64,000 nt of DNA, taken from positions 31,559 to 95,558 of the forward strand of contig JAHBAS020000006.1 in the NCBI GenBank assembly GCA_018499965.2. Reading direction: 5' to 3'. Position numbers and translations under genes: made by a program. The notes beneath the pieces were generated by a model, which saw only the letters and a list, made by a program, of their open reading frames with translations, made no database searches and was not told the DNA's origin. Position 1 is the stretch's first letter. Each line of letters begins with the position of its first letter. Positions 38,446-48,841 of this stretch are shown piece by piece. Origin of the DNA: Candidatus Uhrbacteria bacterium (lineage in GTDB: Bacteria > Patescibacteriota > Patescibacteriia > 2-12-FULL-60-25).

Positions 38446-41400
38446 ATGCATCACATGATCTTCTCGCGGAGGGAAATTGTTTGTGGAAAAGAATCCGATG
38501 CACGTCGCATGGAGCGATGGTGGCGGATTGGCGTTTTGGTATTCGCGATACTTGGATTGGCCTATCCAGCCGGCGCTGTGCTCGCGATCGATGTTTCCAC
38601 AGTAGTGAACTATGTCTTGATCCTGTTGGCGCATGTTCTAGGGTGGATCATTAACATGATCGGTAACCTCGTGGTCATGCTCGTAGATCTCGTGGTTCAG
38701 GTTTCGCAGTACAACACGTTCATCAAAGCCCATCCTGTGCAGGTCGGATGGCCGTTGATCCGCGATGTCACGAACATGTTCTTTATCGTGATTTTGCTGC
38801 TCATCGCTTTTTCGGTGATTATTCGTTGGTCAAAGTTTAATAATTGGAAAGGAACCCTGCCGAAGTTTTTATTGATGGCGATCTTGATCAACTTCTCGCT
38901 TCCGCTGATCGGATTAATGATCGACTTCTCACAGGTGGTCATGCTCACGTTCGTGAACGGATTTAGTGCAGCAGCGACGGGGAATTTCGTTCAGGTCTTA
39001 AAACTTGATCGTGTGATGAGCTTGTCTGCGAACCAAAATATTTCGCTAGACGGGGATGGACCTCAGGACCCGCAGCTCGTCAAGCTTGTGGTTGCCGAAA
39101 TGTTCGGCATCTTCATCCTGGGAGTGACGTGCACATTGTTGTTTATCATGGCGCTGTACCTCATTGTGCGCATTGTGGCGTTGTGGGTCGCGCTGATCAT
39201 GAGTCCGTTGGCATTCTTCATGACTGCCGTGCCGAGCGCGTTGACGTCGAAATTAAGCGTGTTTTCTGATGGGTACTGGAATAAACTTTCGCAAATGCTC
39301 GTTGGAGGTCCGACGATGGCGTTCTTCCTTTGGTTGACGCTTGCGACGGTTCAGACGGGCGGTATCGGAACAATCACTCCTACGAACTATGCGGGGCAAG
39401 GGGAGCAGCAGCAGGTTGAACAGTATTTTTCGAGCGCGATCGGAAGCGTTGAAGAGTTCGGAATCTATCTCTTTGGCATCATCATGATGTTTACGGGATT
39501 GAGTGCGGCCGTGCAGTCGAGTAGCCAGTTGAGTTCTACGCTTGGAAGTGTCACTGGAAAAATTAAGAGCGGTGGCATTTGGGCTTCCAAGATGGCGGCA
39601 TATGGCGGAATAATGGGCGCGACCGCCTATGGTGCGCGCAAGGCCTACCAAGGAACGGCTGCGACCGGACGTTTTGCCGCGAATCGGGTTGATCAACGTC
39701 TTGATCTTACGAAGAAGGTGGGCTCGGCCATGAAGACGGTTGGCTTGAAGTTGCGTTCCGATAGCATGGTTCAGGCTGGTGCGGCGATCGGAAGTATTCG
39801 TGGACGTGCGGTGAAGGAACGAGGAGAAGAATTCGACGAGCGCGTGAAATCCATGAAGCTTTCGCCGGAGCAGTATTTGAAGTACGCCCAGCGCTTGGAA
39901 AAGACATCTGGCAATAAGGATATCCAGAAGGCCATGAACGAGCGTATCCTTAGGAAGGGCATGACCAAGGAGGGTTCGGATGAATTACTCAAGCAGTATG
40001 AGAGTTCCGCCAAAGAAAGCGCGTTGCGTGCTGGTTTGAATGGCGCGGAAAATGCTACGGAAGCTGAAAAGAAAGAATTCCAGTCGCATGTGGATGCGTT
40101 TAAGAGGCAGCGTGTCCAGGAAACGATGGCTGAGCGCATGCGTAAGTATGAAGATGCGAACAAGGGCGATGACGACAAGATGAAGTTCGCAAAAGATACG
40201 ATCGAAGCGAATCCGTCTTTGGCAAAGGATACGTACAAGTACGTCATGGAGCAGATGGAGAAAGATCCGAATTCGTATAAGAAATTCCGCATTCAGGAGT
40301 TTGAAAATACGGATGTCATGCGTGCGATCATGGCGCATGAGAGCAATGTCTTTAAAGATGACGGCGAATTGGACAAGTTGCATCCGCTTTATAATGCCTT
40401 TAAAGGAAACGGTGAACGCGCCAAACTTTTCCGAGCCTATGCCAAGGATTTGCAGATGGCGGCTCCAGATCGCGATCCGAAGAAGCTTCTTGATGATGAA
40501 GGGGCTTTGCGAAATGCCGGCTTAGCGGGTGGTCGATACATGCGAACGGGGGATAAGGAGCACTATCCGAATGGGTATCGAAGGCTTTCGGTGGCAGAAC
40601 TTTCAGAGGCAGCGGGTGCGCCGGTTGCTGCGGCGGCTGGAGCTCCAGCTGTGGTTCGTGCGGCAGCGGTGCAGGAAATTCGTGCAGCGGAAGAGCGCGT
40701 CGCGCAGGCCCGTGCGCGCGTTGAACACGTTCGTGCCATGCCGGCAGGCGCAGCGCGTGATACGGAAGAACAGGCGGCGCATGAAGAATTGCGTCAGGCG
40801 CAACAGCGCGTGACCGCGGTTGGCGGCCGCATTGAGCAGGCATTCAATGTTGACGAACGGGGAGCGTTTAGGGATGATCGAGATCAGCAAAATTACGCGC
40901 AGAACGTGACAGAGCTGCATCAGCAGGCGCAAACGAACGTGGATGTCTACAATAATGTGGATATGGAAATGATCGCGCGTAATCCGGCCGGTCGGAACGA
41001 AGTCCGCTCCACATTTGTGGAGAACACGAATGTCGAAGATTTGAAGCACGCCTATCGTCAAGCCGAGCAGAGCGGAAAAGCGGAATCGCTGCGCGGCGTG
41101 TCGAATGTCGTTCGCGCCGTGGAAATGGAGGGAACGCGTATTGAGAACTTGATCAAGACGCAGAACGCGAAGATCCAAAAATCGAATCAAATCGCGGTCA
41201 AGCAGCATGGGGATCAGGCGGAGCTTACGAGCTCGATCGACGAGAACAAGATCTTCCAGGCGGCATTGAAGAATGATCAGTCCGCATTAAAGGAAGCGTT
41301 GGGTGATTCCGGATTGGCTTTGAGCATGAATGAAGCAAAGGCGCTCGCAAAGAAGCACGAAGTGGTTTCGGATGAGACGCTGAGCAACTTCAAAGATCAT

Positions 41401-41820
41401 GCGACGTCGCGCGGGAGAATCGGGATTGAAAAGGCAAAGCGCGTCGGCGGGGATATCGCATCAACGACGGCAGAAAAAGTCGTTGGCGCGGCGTCGGTAA
41501 CTGCCGGAGCGGTAAAGGGCGCGGCCACCACGGTTGCATCAAAGGCCGGTGGAGCGGTTTCGGCCGTTGGATCCAGGGCGCGTCGAATGGTTGGTCGTGA
41601 AGGTCAGTCAGAGTTTGAGGCGCGAATGGAGCAGCAGAGCACGGAGAATGAGGTGCGAAGCGCTGGTCAAAAAGCGAAGGCGGAGCAAAGGCGTTTGAAG
41701 GCGGCGGAAAAGATCGCCCGAGCTCGAGATACGGCAGCGCCACGAACGGATAAGCCGTATGACTGGAAAGAATTACAGCAAAGGCCAGGGGATGATGATA
41801 AGGGACCGAAGACGACGTAA
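38446..41820 (+). CDS. Large polytopic VirB6/TrbL-like protein with long coiled-coil C-terminus
   Basis: Several N-terminal TM segments; long charged region with AEERVAQARARVEHVRAMPAG...; lies upstream of PrgI/VirB4-like genes. Confidence 0.65.
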   Translation: MHHMIFSRREIVCGKESDARRMERWWRIGVLVFAILGLAYPAGAVLAIDVSTVVNYVLILLAHVLGWIINMIGNLVVMLVDLVVQVSQYNTFIKAHPVQVGWPLIRDVTNMFFIVILLLIAFSVIIRWSKFNNWKGTLPKFLLMAILINFSLPLIGLMIDFSQVVMLTFVNGFSAAATGNFVQVLKLDRVMSLSANQNISLDGDGPQDPQLVKLVVAEMFGIFILGVTCTLLFIMALYLIVRIVALWVALIMSPLAFFMTAVPSALTSKLSVFSDGYWNKLSQMLVGGPTMAFFLWLTLATVQTGGIGTITPTNYAGQGEQQQVEQYFSSAIGSVEEFGIYLFGIIMMFTGLSAAVQSSSQLSSTLGSVTGKIKSGGIWASKMAAYGGIMGATAYGARKAYQGTAATGRFAANRVDQRLDLTKKVGSAMKTVGLKLRSDSMVQAGAAIGSIRGRAVKERGEEFDERVKSMKLSPEQYLKYAQRLEKTSGNKDIQKAMNERILRKGMTKEGSDELLKQYESSAKESALRAGLNGAENATEAEKKEFQSHVDAFKRQRVQETMAERMRKYEDANKGDDDKMKFAKDTIEANPSLAKDTYKYVMEQMEKDPNSYKKFRIQEFENTDVMRAIMAHESNVFKDDGELDKLHPLYNAFKGNGERAKLFRAYAKDLQMAAPDRDPKKLLDDEGALRNAGLAGGRYMRTGDKEHYPNGYRRLSVAELSEAAGAPVAAAAGAPAVVRAAAVQEIRAAEERVAQARARVEHVRAMPAGAARDTEEQAAHEELRQAQQRVTAVGGRIEQAFNVDERGAFRDDRDQQNYAQNVTELHQQAQTNVDVYNNVDMEMIARNPAGRNEVRSTFVENTNVEDLKHAYRQAEQSGKAESLRGVSNVVRAVEMEGTRIENLIKTQNAKIQKSNQIAVKQHGDQAELTSSIDENKIFQAALKNDQSALKEALGDSGLALSMNEAKALAKKHEVVSDETLSNFKDHATSRGRIGIEKAKRVGGDIASTTAEKVVGAASVTAGAVKGAATTVASKAGGAVSAVGSRARRMVGREGQSEFEARMEQQSTENEVRSAGQKAKAEQRRLKAAEKIARARDTAAPRTDKPYDWKELQQRPGDDDKGPKTT

Positions 41821-41833
41821 GTATTGATGCCGT

Positions 41834-44020
41834 ATGGAGGACGTGCAATCACCACAAGGAGCAACGAATTTCACCCCGACGTCCATCGGGGTTGATTCGC
41901 CATCAACGGCTTTGCGCATCCAGCCGCCATCGCCGGCCGTTTCCGTCTCTTCTTCGAATCCGGTTCCTGTCGGAGGCTGGGAGCCGGTGGGAAAGGGTGC
42001 GGGGAGCAGGGAGGGGGGAGAGAAGATGTCCTTGCCTGTTCTTCCGACAAAGGCGACAACGCTTGAATCGGCAGATGTGCGTTCGGCACCCGACATGAAC
42101 CCGTTAGCTATTAGCCGTCAGCCAAGTGATACGGATACCGATACTGACGCGAATACGGACGAAGAAAGTTTTGAACTCCCAGAACTCACGCCTCAACAAT
42201 TCGCCTTCACGACATCTACGCATTACAGATCGTCTTCGCTGCTCGTGAAGCGCGAATTCGGGTTATCGGATGATGATGTCGTTTTTTTGAATGAAATGGA
42301 TCGTGCGGTATTCGGAGGCATGATCACGCTTCATGGGTATATTGCGGCATTGCGCGAAGAGTTTCCGAGATTGGATGCGAAAGAAAAGGACAGGCTGATT
42401 TCAGAGCTTCTTGCCTATCGATTCGTTCCTTTTGATGGATCGCTTTCTCCGAATGCGCAGGAGGCTGCGCAAAAAGCGGGAATCGCAATGCCTGCCCGGA
42501 TTCCATACTATCGGATCTACGATGCTCCGCTCACGTTCCGTGGTGCGGCGCATGAAGTGGCACGCATGGCAGGATTTACGCTCGTTGGTCCGGCACAGGA
42601 GCGGATTCGCGATCTCATTATTTCTCGAAATAAGGGCATCCGAAACGAAGCGCAAGTTTTGGATCAATTACGTCGATCAGCTGAACAAGGAGGTATCGGA
42701 TTATCCGAAGAAGTTGCCGTAGCTGCGCAATCCGCCATCGAGGACCTTTTGGGCCGTGCGCAATTAATGGGGGAGGAAGAGTATGCGAACTGGTTGAATA
42801 GTAAGATTCACGCTGTACCGTCCGCTGCCTCGTCCACCGCTCAATCGTCGGCTGAGGCGCCATCAACGCTCCATAAAGACGAAGAGGATGAAATCCGGAC
42901 CATTGTGGCGCGCATGCCTGCTCAGCCGATTCGTCGCGATACCACGCTTGAGGTTGCGGTACGGGCCGTGGCAGACCGATTGACGTGGCGTTCGAGCGAT
43001 CCATATCTCCAAAGCCGATTGGAGAACGTGATTTCCACGCGGCTCCGTGATGTCCGTTCCAAGAACGAGGTATTCATTAAGCTGATGCGGGATGAAAAGG
43101 TCGGCGGACTTGGTATTGATCGAAAACGCGCAGAGGAAGTCACGGATGAAATTGAAAAGGGCTACGTGGAATTCCGTGGAGCGATCGCTCAAGAGGAGGA
43201 GTATCGCATCAAAGAACAGCTCACGGATCAGCAGCGCAAGATCGAGGAGCGTAAGCGTCGCGAAGCTGAAGAGCATGCGCGTTGGTATGAAGAAAAGGTG
43301 AAGCAGCGCCAGGGTGTCACGGACCAGCAAAAGAGCACATTGGAGAAACTGCGGACCGTGGTGGCACATGGTATGACCACGCCGATTTCGGTTCCGATGC
43401 ATCCGGTTGAAGAAAAGGCGCAGGCTAAAGAGCGTGCACAGTTCGGCGAGCTCGTCCCTGCATCTCCGGCGATTCCGAAGAGCGTTGCCCCTTCTCCGCC
43501 GGAGCCACAGGTATCGCAACAATCTCCGGTGACGTCTTCGGCGTTGAAAACGCCATCTGTTCGTGATGTGCCGGTTGCTCCGGTCGTTAAAGTGAGTGCC
43601 GAAACTGAGCGGATGCGAAAAACGGCACAGGGATCGCGTCCAAAAATTGAGGACATCGCCGCACCAAAAACATCCGCTTCGTCATCATCTACGGCGCTCG
43701 CCGGCCCATTGCAGGAAATCGGGAATATGACGTTGGAACACTTCCGTCGCATCTCAAAGGATCCAAAGCTTGCTGCGAAGCGTGTGCAAGATCTCGTAGC
43801 TCTCCTTGGTGAAGAGTCCTTCAATCGTCGTACGGCTGGTATTCAGGCGTGGCGCTCTTCTCCGTTGCAGAAGCAGTATCTTTCTCTCATGACCGAATCA
43901 TTCGCCGCTAAGATGCCTGTTCAGAAGCTCGTTGATTCAAAGCAGGGTTCTAAGGCTGATTTTCCAACCGCAGAAGAGATTTCTGCCATCATCGAATTGA
44001 ACGGCATCTTGAAATTGTAA
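41834..44020 (+). CDS. Hypothetical coiled-coil protein in the T4SS-like cluster
   Basis: 728-aa continuous ORF; charged KEQLTDQQRKIEERKRREAEEHARWYEEKVKQRQG segment. Confidence 0.6.
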   Translation: MEDVQSPQGATNFTPTSIGVDSPSTALRIQPPSPAVSVSSSNPVPVGGWEPVGKGAGSREGGEKMSLPVLPTKATTLESADVRSAPDMNPLAISRQPSDTDTDTDANTDEESFELPELTPQQFAFTTSTHYRSSSLLVKREFGLSDDDVVFLNEMDRAVFGGMITLHGYIAALREEFPRLDAKEKDRLISELLAYRFVPFDGSLSPNAQEAAQKAGIAMPARIPYYRIYDAPLTFRGAAHEVARMAGFTLVGPAQERIRDLIISRNKGIRNEAQVLDQLRRSAEQGGIGLSEEVAVAAQSAIEDLLGRAQLMGEEEYANWLNSKIHAVPSAASSTAQSSAEAPSTLHKDEEDEIRTIVARMPAQPIRRDTTLEVAVRAVADRLTWRSSDPYLQSRLENVISTRLRDVRSKNEVFIKLMRDEKVGGLGIDRKRAEEVTDEIEKGYVEFRGAIAQEEEYRIKEQLTDQQRKIEERKRREAEEHARWYEEKVKQRQGVTDQQKSTLEKLRTVVAHGMTTPISVPMHPVEEKAQAKERAQFGELVPASPAIPKSVAPSPPEPQVSQQSPVTSSALKTPSVRDVPVAPVVKVSAETERMRKTAQGSRPKIEDIAAPKTSASSSSTALAGPLQEIGNMTLEHFRRISKDPKLAAKRVQDLVALLGEESFNRRTAGIQAWRSSPLQKQYLSLMTESFAAKMPVQKLVDSKQGSKADFPTAEEISAIIELNGILKL

Positions 44021-44071
44021 CGTTCCCTTTCATGTCTTTGCCGTTCAAGGTACAATACCCTCACAAAGGAC

Positions 44072-44524
44072 ATGCCGGATAAGTTTATCGTTCCGCAGTT
44101 TATCGAAAATGAGGATAAGATTCTCGGTCCGGTTACGGTACGCCAATTCGTCCTTTCACTTATTACGGTCGGTGTCGTCTTTTTAGAGTATCGATTGTTG
44201 AAGTTGCCGTATTTCATTTTTGCCACGGTGATCACGGTTCCTATCGGAGGCGTCTTCGGATTCGTAAAAGTGAATGGTCAGCCGTTCCATATTTTCTTTT
44301 TGAACTTCATGCAAACCATGCTGCGTCCAGGATTGCGTGTATGGGACAAGGCTCCGAAGGAAGACGAATTACGTTTGTTGATTAAGCCGCAGACCATCGC
44401 GGAAAAAGATCCGAATGACATGCCGCGACGAAAGCCGAAGCCAGGATCGTCCCGATTACGGGATCTCTCACTCACCGTGAATACCGGAGGCGTCTATGAT
44501 GCTGATACGGACAATTCATCCTAA
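44072..44524 (+). CDS. PrgI-family protein
   Basis: FIVPQFIENEDKILGPVTVRQFVLSLITVGVVFLEYRLLKLPYFIFATVITVPIGGVFGFVKVNGQPFHIFFLNF. Confidence 0.8.
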   Translation: MPDKFIVPQFIENEDKILGPVTVRQFVLSLITVGVVFLEYRLLKLPYFIFATVITVPIGGVFGFVKVNGQPFHIFFLNFMQTMLRPGLRVWDKAPKEDELRLLIKPQTIAEKDPNDMPRRKPKPGSSRLRDLSLTVNTGGVYDADTDNSS

Positions 44525-44527
44525 TGT

Positions 44528-45232
44528 ATGCAGAGCACGAAACTCGCTGGAAGTAAGAAAGGGCCGCCAACGCAGCACTTCCTTGATATTGCAGAAATCA
44601 AGGAAGACACAGTGATTCTCAAAGACGGAACGCTTCGTGCGGTACTTCTGGTTTCGAGTATTAATTTTGCGCTTAAAAACATGGACGAGCAGAATGCGAT
44701 CGTCCAGGCGTACATGGGATTCTTGAATTCCATCGAGTTTCCAATTCAGGTAGTGATTCAGAGTCGTCGCATGAATATCGACGACTACCTCATGCGTTTG
44801 AAGAAGGCGGAGAAAGATCAGAAGAATGAATTGCTACGAAATCAGATCGTCGACTACCGGGAGTATATTCATCAGCTCGTAGAGCTTGGCGAAATCATGC
44901 AGAAGCGATTCTATGTGATCGTGCCGCTGGATCCGGCGACGAGCGGTGAGGCCGGGGGAGAGGGGTTGAAGCGTCGTGGATTTTTTGCGCGCGCACAGGA
45001 GTTGCTTACGCCAGCCGCCGCGATCCGTCTTTCGGAAAAGCGCTTCAAGGACAAACGGGAACAGCTTGCGCTTCGCGTAAACAGCGTGTTGAGCGGATTG
45101 TCTTCCATGTCGCTCAATGCGGTGATGTTGGATACGCAGTCGCTCATCGAGCTCTACTACACGGTGTACAATCCGGAATTGTTTGAAACACAGCGTCTCG
45201 AAGATATTAATAAGCTCCAACTTGAAGGGTAA
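44528..45232 (+). CDS. VirB4/TraC N-terminal-like protein (separate ORF)
   Basis: QHFLDIAEIKEDTVILKDGTLRAVLLVSSINFALKNMDEQNAIVQAYMGFLNSIEFPIQVVIQSRR; 5 nt before the ATPase ORF. Confidence 0.65.
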   Translation: MQSTKLAGSKKGPPTQHFLDIAEIKEDTVILKDGTLRAVLLVSSINFALKNMDEQNAIVQAYMGFLNSIEFPIQVVIQSRRMNIDDYLMRLKKAEKDQKNELLRNQIVDYREYIHQLVELGEIMQKRFYVIVPLDPATSGEAGGEGLKRRGFFARAQELLTPAAAIRLSEKRFKDKREQLALRVNSVLSGLSSMSLNAVMLDTQSLIELYYTVYNPELFETQRLEDINKLQLEG

Positions 45233-45237
45233 ACGGT

Positions 45238-47163
45238 ATGGCCATTGAAATCAAAAAAAAGAAAGCCATCGACGCCTCGGAACTCATCAAAGACGGGGTC
45301 GAGTTTAAGAAAGCCAAATCCAAGGAAGAGCTCAAGAAAGAGCAAGCCGAAGAACGTGTAGCCTTGGAAGAGGAGCGCGTGTATCGCAAGGGCGTCGCGT
45401 CGATCAAGGATTTGATCGCGCCGGCCTCCATGAAGGTGGATCCGTCGTTCGTACGGCTGGGAGACGTATTCGTCCGTACGCTTTTCATCGTGACCTACCC
45501 TCGATACGTGACCGTAGGATGGGCAAGTCCGATCATCAACCTTTCGGCACAATTGGATATCTCGATGTTTTTCTATCCTATTAAAGCGGATGTCATCTTA
45601 AAGGAATTGAAGCGCAAGGTGGGTGTGTTAGAGGCGCAGATCACCATGGACGCAGAAGCAGGGAAGGCGCGTGATCCAATTGCGGAAACGGCGTTGCGCG
45701 ACATCGAACAATTGCGAGATGACCTCACGCAGGGGATCGAGCACTTTTTCCAATTCGGTTTTTACTGCACGTTCTACTCTCGAAGTCAGGATGAATTGGA
45801 AAAATTGACCCGCCAGGTGGAAACCACCTTCGGCGCCATGTTGATCTATACCAAGCGCGCGTACTACCAGGCGGAGCAGGGATTCAATTCCACGATGCCG
45901 CTCGGAAATGACGAACTCATGATCACGTTCAACATGAGTACGTCGCCGATCGCGTCGAGCTTTCCATTTACGTCCGCGGAATTGACGAGCGATAACGGCA
46001 TTCTGTACGGCGTGAACCGACATAACAATTCGCTCATCATTTTCGACCGATTCTCGTTGCAGAATGCCAATGCGGTGATCTTCGCCACGTCCGGTGCGGG
46101 AAAATCGTATGCGATCAAATTGGAAATTCTTCGATCGCTGATGCTTGGTACGGAAGTGATCGTGATCGATCCAGAAATGGAATACAAGCATCTTTCGGAT
46201 GCGGTTGGTGGAACGTATATCAACATTTCCCTCGCTTCCAGCGCCAAGATCAATCCGTTCGATCTTCCGCGTCCATCCGGTGAAGCTATTTCAACGGAAG
46301 ATATTATCCGTAGCGCGGTCATCATCTTAAAAGGATTGCTTCGCTTGATGCTCGGCAAGCTCACGTCACAGGAAGATAGTATTTTGGATCGCGCCTTGCT
46401 CGAAACGTATGCGAAGAAAGATATCGTGCCGGGATCGGATCTTGCCACGGTAGAGCCGCCGATCCTCCAGGACTTCCAAGATATTCTCGAAGGCATGGAA
46501 GGGACGTCGGACTTGGTGATTCGTTTGAAGAAGTATACGGAAGGCACGTTCTCCGGATTGCTCAATTCGCCGACCACGGTGAACATGAGCAATATTCTCG
46601 TGATTTTCTCCGTACGAGACTTGGAAGACGAGTTGCGCCCGATGGCCATTTATACGGTCATCAACTACATTTGGAATGTGGTCCGTTCGGAGCGCAAAAA
46701 GCGCGTCCTCGTGATCGACGAAGCCTGGTGGCTCATGCAGCATGAGGATTCTGCCAAATTCATCTTCGCGCTGGTCAAACGTTGCCGAAAGTATTACATG
46801 GGCGTCACGACGATTACGCAGGACGTGAACGACTTCTTGACCTCTCCATACGGTCAGGCGATCGTAACGAACTCTTCAATCCAGCTTTTGCTTCGCCAGA
46901 GTCCAGCGTCTATCGATCTTGTAGGAAAGACCTTCTTGCTCACGCAGTCCGAAAAGTATCTTCTCCTTGAGAGCGGAAGAGGCGAGGGGATTTTCTTCGC
47001 CGGGCAAAAGCACGCGGCGATCCAAATCGTGGCGTCATATGCAGAAGACCAAATCGTTACCACGGATCCGAAGCAGCTCTTGCAAATTGAACAAGCGAAA
47101 AAGGATTTTCAGCAATCCGTGGGTGATCCGGATGTCGTAGCTCCGTCCCCAGGAATTGGCTAG
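45238..47163 (+). CDS. VirB4-like conjugative ATPase
   Basis: Walker A FATSGAGKSYAIK; VIVIDPEMEYKHL; Walker B VLVIDEAWWLMQHED; TITQDVNDFL. Confidence 0.88.
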   Translation: MAIEIKKKKAIDASELIKDGVEFKKAKSKEELKKEQAEERVALEEERVYRKGVASIKDLIAPASMKVDPSFVRLGDVFVRTLFIVTYPRYVTVGWASPIINLSAQLDISMFFYPIKADVILKELKRKVGVLEAQITMDAEAGKARDPIAETALRDIEQLRDDLTQGIEHFFQFGFYCTFYSRSQDELEKLTRQVETTFGAMLIYTKRAYYQAEQGFNSTMPLGNDELMITFNMSTSPIASSFPFTSAELTSDNGILYGVNRHNNSLIIFDRFSLQNANAVIFATSGAGKSYAIKLEILRSLMLGTEVIVIDPEMEYKHLSDAVGGTYINISLASSAKINPFDLPRPSGEAISTEDIIRSAVIILKGLLRLMLGKLTSQEDSILDRALLETYAKKDIVPGSDLATVEPPILQDFQDILEGMEGTSDLVIRLKKYTEGTFSGLLNSPTTVNMSNILVIFSVRDLEDELRPMAIYTVINYIWNVVRSERKKRVLVIDEAWWLMQHEDSAKFIFALVKRCRKYYMGVTTITQDVNDFLTSPYGQAIVTNSSIQLLLRQSPASIDLVGKTFLLTQSEKYLLLESGRGEGIFFAGQKHAAIQIVASYAEDQIVTTDPKQLLQIEQAKKDFQQSVGDPDVVAPSPGIG

Positions 47164-47225
47164 ATCAGTAGGTATCTATCGTCTTCGTATCGCCTCCCAT
47201 CTACTACCTACCACCTACTACTCAT

Positions 47226-47867
47226 ATGGATCGTCGTACAAAAATCATTCTCCTCATTATCGGCTCCGTGATCCTTCTGGCTCTCGTGATCTGGTTTTTC
47301 GTGTGGCCGTTATTGCAGCCGGTACTCCCGACGTTCTCAAAACCTCAACCGCCGGCGATCGGGGAGCCTCAGCCTCCGTCTACGGAGATTCCGAACACCA
47401 CGACTCCGGGAGGCGCGAATGGATCGAATCAGGATCCGCTCACGGTTTCCCCGGGATCGGATAACCCGGATATTCAGCGCATCATCGAACTTTCGCGTCG
47501 TGCCGGCGTGCTCGCCGAACGCGCAGAGAGTGGTTCGAGCCAGGGTATGTTCAATAACTACGCGGATGCGGCATTGGACGCTTCTCCGGAGCTCGCCAAA
47601 AAGTTCCTTGCCCAACAAGCAGAGCTTCGAAAAGCACATCCGGAAACCGGACCGAATTACCTCACCCTCGCGCGACGGCTCGTGGAGATTCCAGAATCGC
47701 GTGATACGATCAATGGAGATGCGTTCATCGTTCGCGTGCAATTACAGGTTCAAGTCACGGATAACGGAAAGACGTCCACTGAGTATCGTGAAGCCACCGT
47801 CCGTTTTGATCGTCAGGGAGGGGATTGGGTGATTGCCTCATACGAGACCAAGCCTTTTACTCCGTAG
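47226..47867 (+). CDS. Single-TM hypothetical protein
   Basis: IILLIIGSVILLALVIWFFVWPLL then Pro-rich linker; follows virB4-like gene. Confidence 0.6.
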   Translation: MDRRTKIILLIIGSVILLALVIWFFVWPLLQPVLPTFSKPQPPAIGEPQPPSTEIPNTTTPGGANGSNQDPLTVSPGSDNPDIQRIIELSRRAGVLAERAESGSSQGMFNNYADAALDASPELAKKFLAQQAELRKAHPETGPNYLTLARRLVEIPESRDTINGDAFIVRVQLQVQVTDNGKTSTEYREATVRFDRQGGDWVIASYETKPFTP

Positions 47868-47932
47868 GAAAAGAAGGTTTTTATTGGAAGACTTATCCCC
47901 ATTGCAGAAGTGTTTGAGCTAGGAGAGACTGG

Positions 47933-48646
47933 ATGGGGATGAAATGGTCTTCATGGGTTTCTGTCTTTTTAGATACGATGTATCCACCCTCTTGTATCCA
48001 TTGCGGAGCAAGGGGGTTTTGGTGGTGCGAGACATGTCGGGAAAAGGTTGAGCGACTTGATTGCGATCCATGTCCACAATGCTTAAAGATGCACGGAGTT
48101 GGATTATGCAATGACACGCTTCCTTTTGAGGGCGTTGTCGCGTGCGGATATTATCATTCGCCGCCGCTCCGCCGGATGATTGCGGCTGTAAAGTATCAAG
48201 GCGTTACGGCGCTGGCATGCGATGTTGAGGTGTTTCTTTCGCGGGAGCGCATGGCGCGATCGGCGATATTTCCATGGTCGCATGAGCCGTCTTTGCACCT
48301 TCTCCCGATGCCGCTCGCATCGTCTCGTGAGCGCGAGCGGGGGTTTAATCAAGCGGTATGGTTGGCGGAGCGCATGCGCGCTGCATGGCATTTTTCCGGG
48401 CCACTTCTTCACCAGGATATTCTCACAAGGTCACTGCTTATATCTCCGCAAGCAGAGATTGATGATCCGAATATCCGTGCCGCGAACGTATCAGGGTCAT
48501 TCATGGTTCACGGTACGGTCCCGGAAGCTATTCTTTTAATCGATGATGTCGTGACAACCGGATCAACAGCCAAAGAAGCTGCGTTATGCCTTAAGAAGGC
48601 CGGAGCAAAGCGGGTGTATGTGACATGCTTGGCACTGGGGAGGTGA
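47933..48646 (+). CDS. comF: ComF-family phosphoribosyltransferase-like protein
   Basis: N-terminal CIHCGARGFWWCETCREK zinc motif; RERERGFNQAVWLAERM; PRPP loop ILLIDDVVTTGSTAKEAALCLKKAGA. Confidence 0.88.
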   Translation: MGMKWSSWVSVFLDTMYPPSCIHCGARGFWWCETCREKVERLDCDPCPQCLKMHGVGLCNDTLPFEGVVACGYYHSPPLRRMIAAVKYQGVTALACDVEVFLSRERMARSAIFPWSHEPSLHLLPMPLASSRERERGFNQAVWLAERMRAAWHFSGPLLHQDILTRSLLISPQAEIDDPNIRAANVSGSFMVHGTVPEAILLIDDVVTTGSTAKEAALCLKKAGAKRVYVTCLALGR

Positions 48647-48691
48647 GAATCTCCTATTTAAGGCTATTTTTCTTCTATTTGTCTATAATGC

Positions 48692-48720
48692 TTGACATTT
48701 TAGGCATTTTAGGCTATAGT
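48692..48720 (+). promoter_or_regulatory. Sigma70-type promoter
   Basis: TTGACA-17-TATAGT upstream of the lipoprotein gene. Confidence 0.75.
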
Positions 48721-48841
48721 GTGCGGTTCACTTTGGGCTTAAAGGAGGAGAGAACCCTTTTCCAAAGCGGACAGTACATCAACCCTTTTCGTACCTCGAA
48801 AAACGAAGAGTTTACAGACAAGAAAGTTGGAGGAGCGCATC

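Noticed and set aside
45232-45238. VirB4 split as a frameshift error
   Set aside because: The N-terminal ORF ends and the ATPase ORF starts cleanly 5 nt later with its own ATG and a charged N-terminal extension; looks like two genes.
38446-47867. Integrative conjugative element or prophage
   Set aside because: No integrase, relaxase, coupling protein or att-like repeats flanking; housekeeping genes on both sides.
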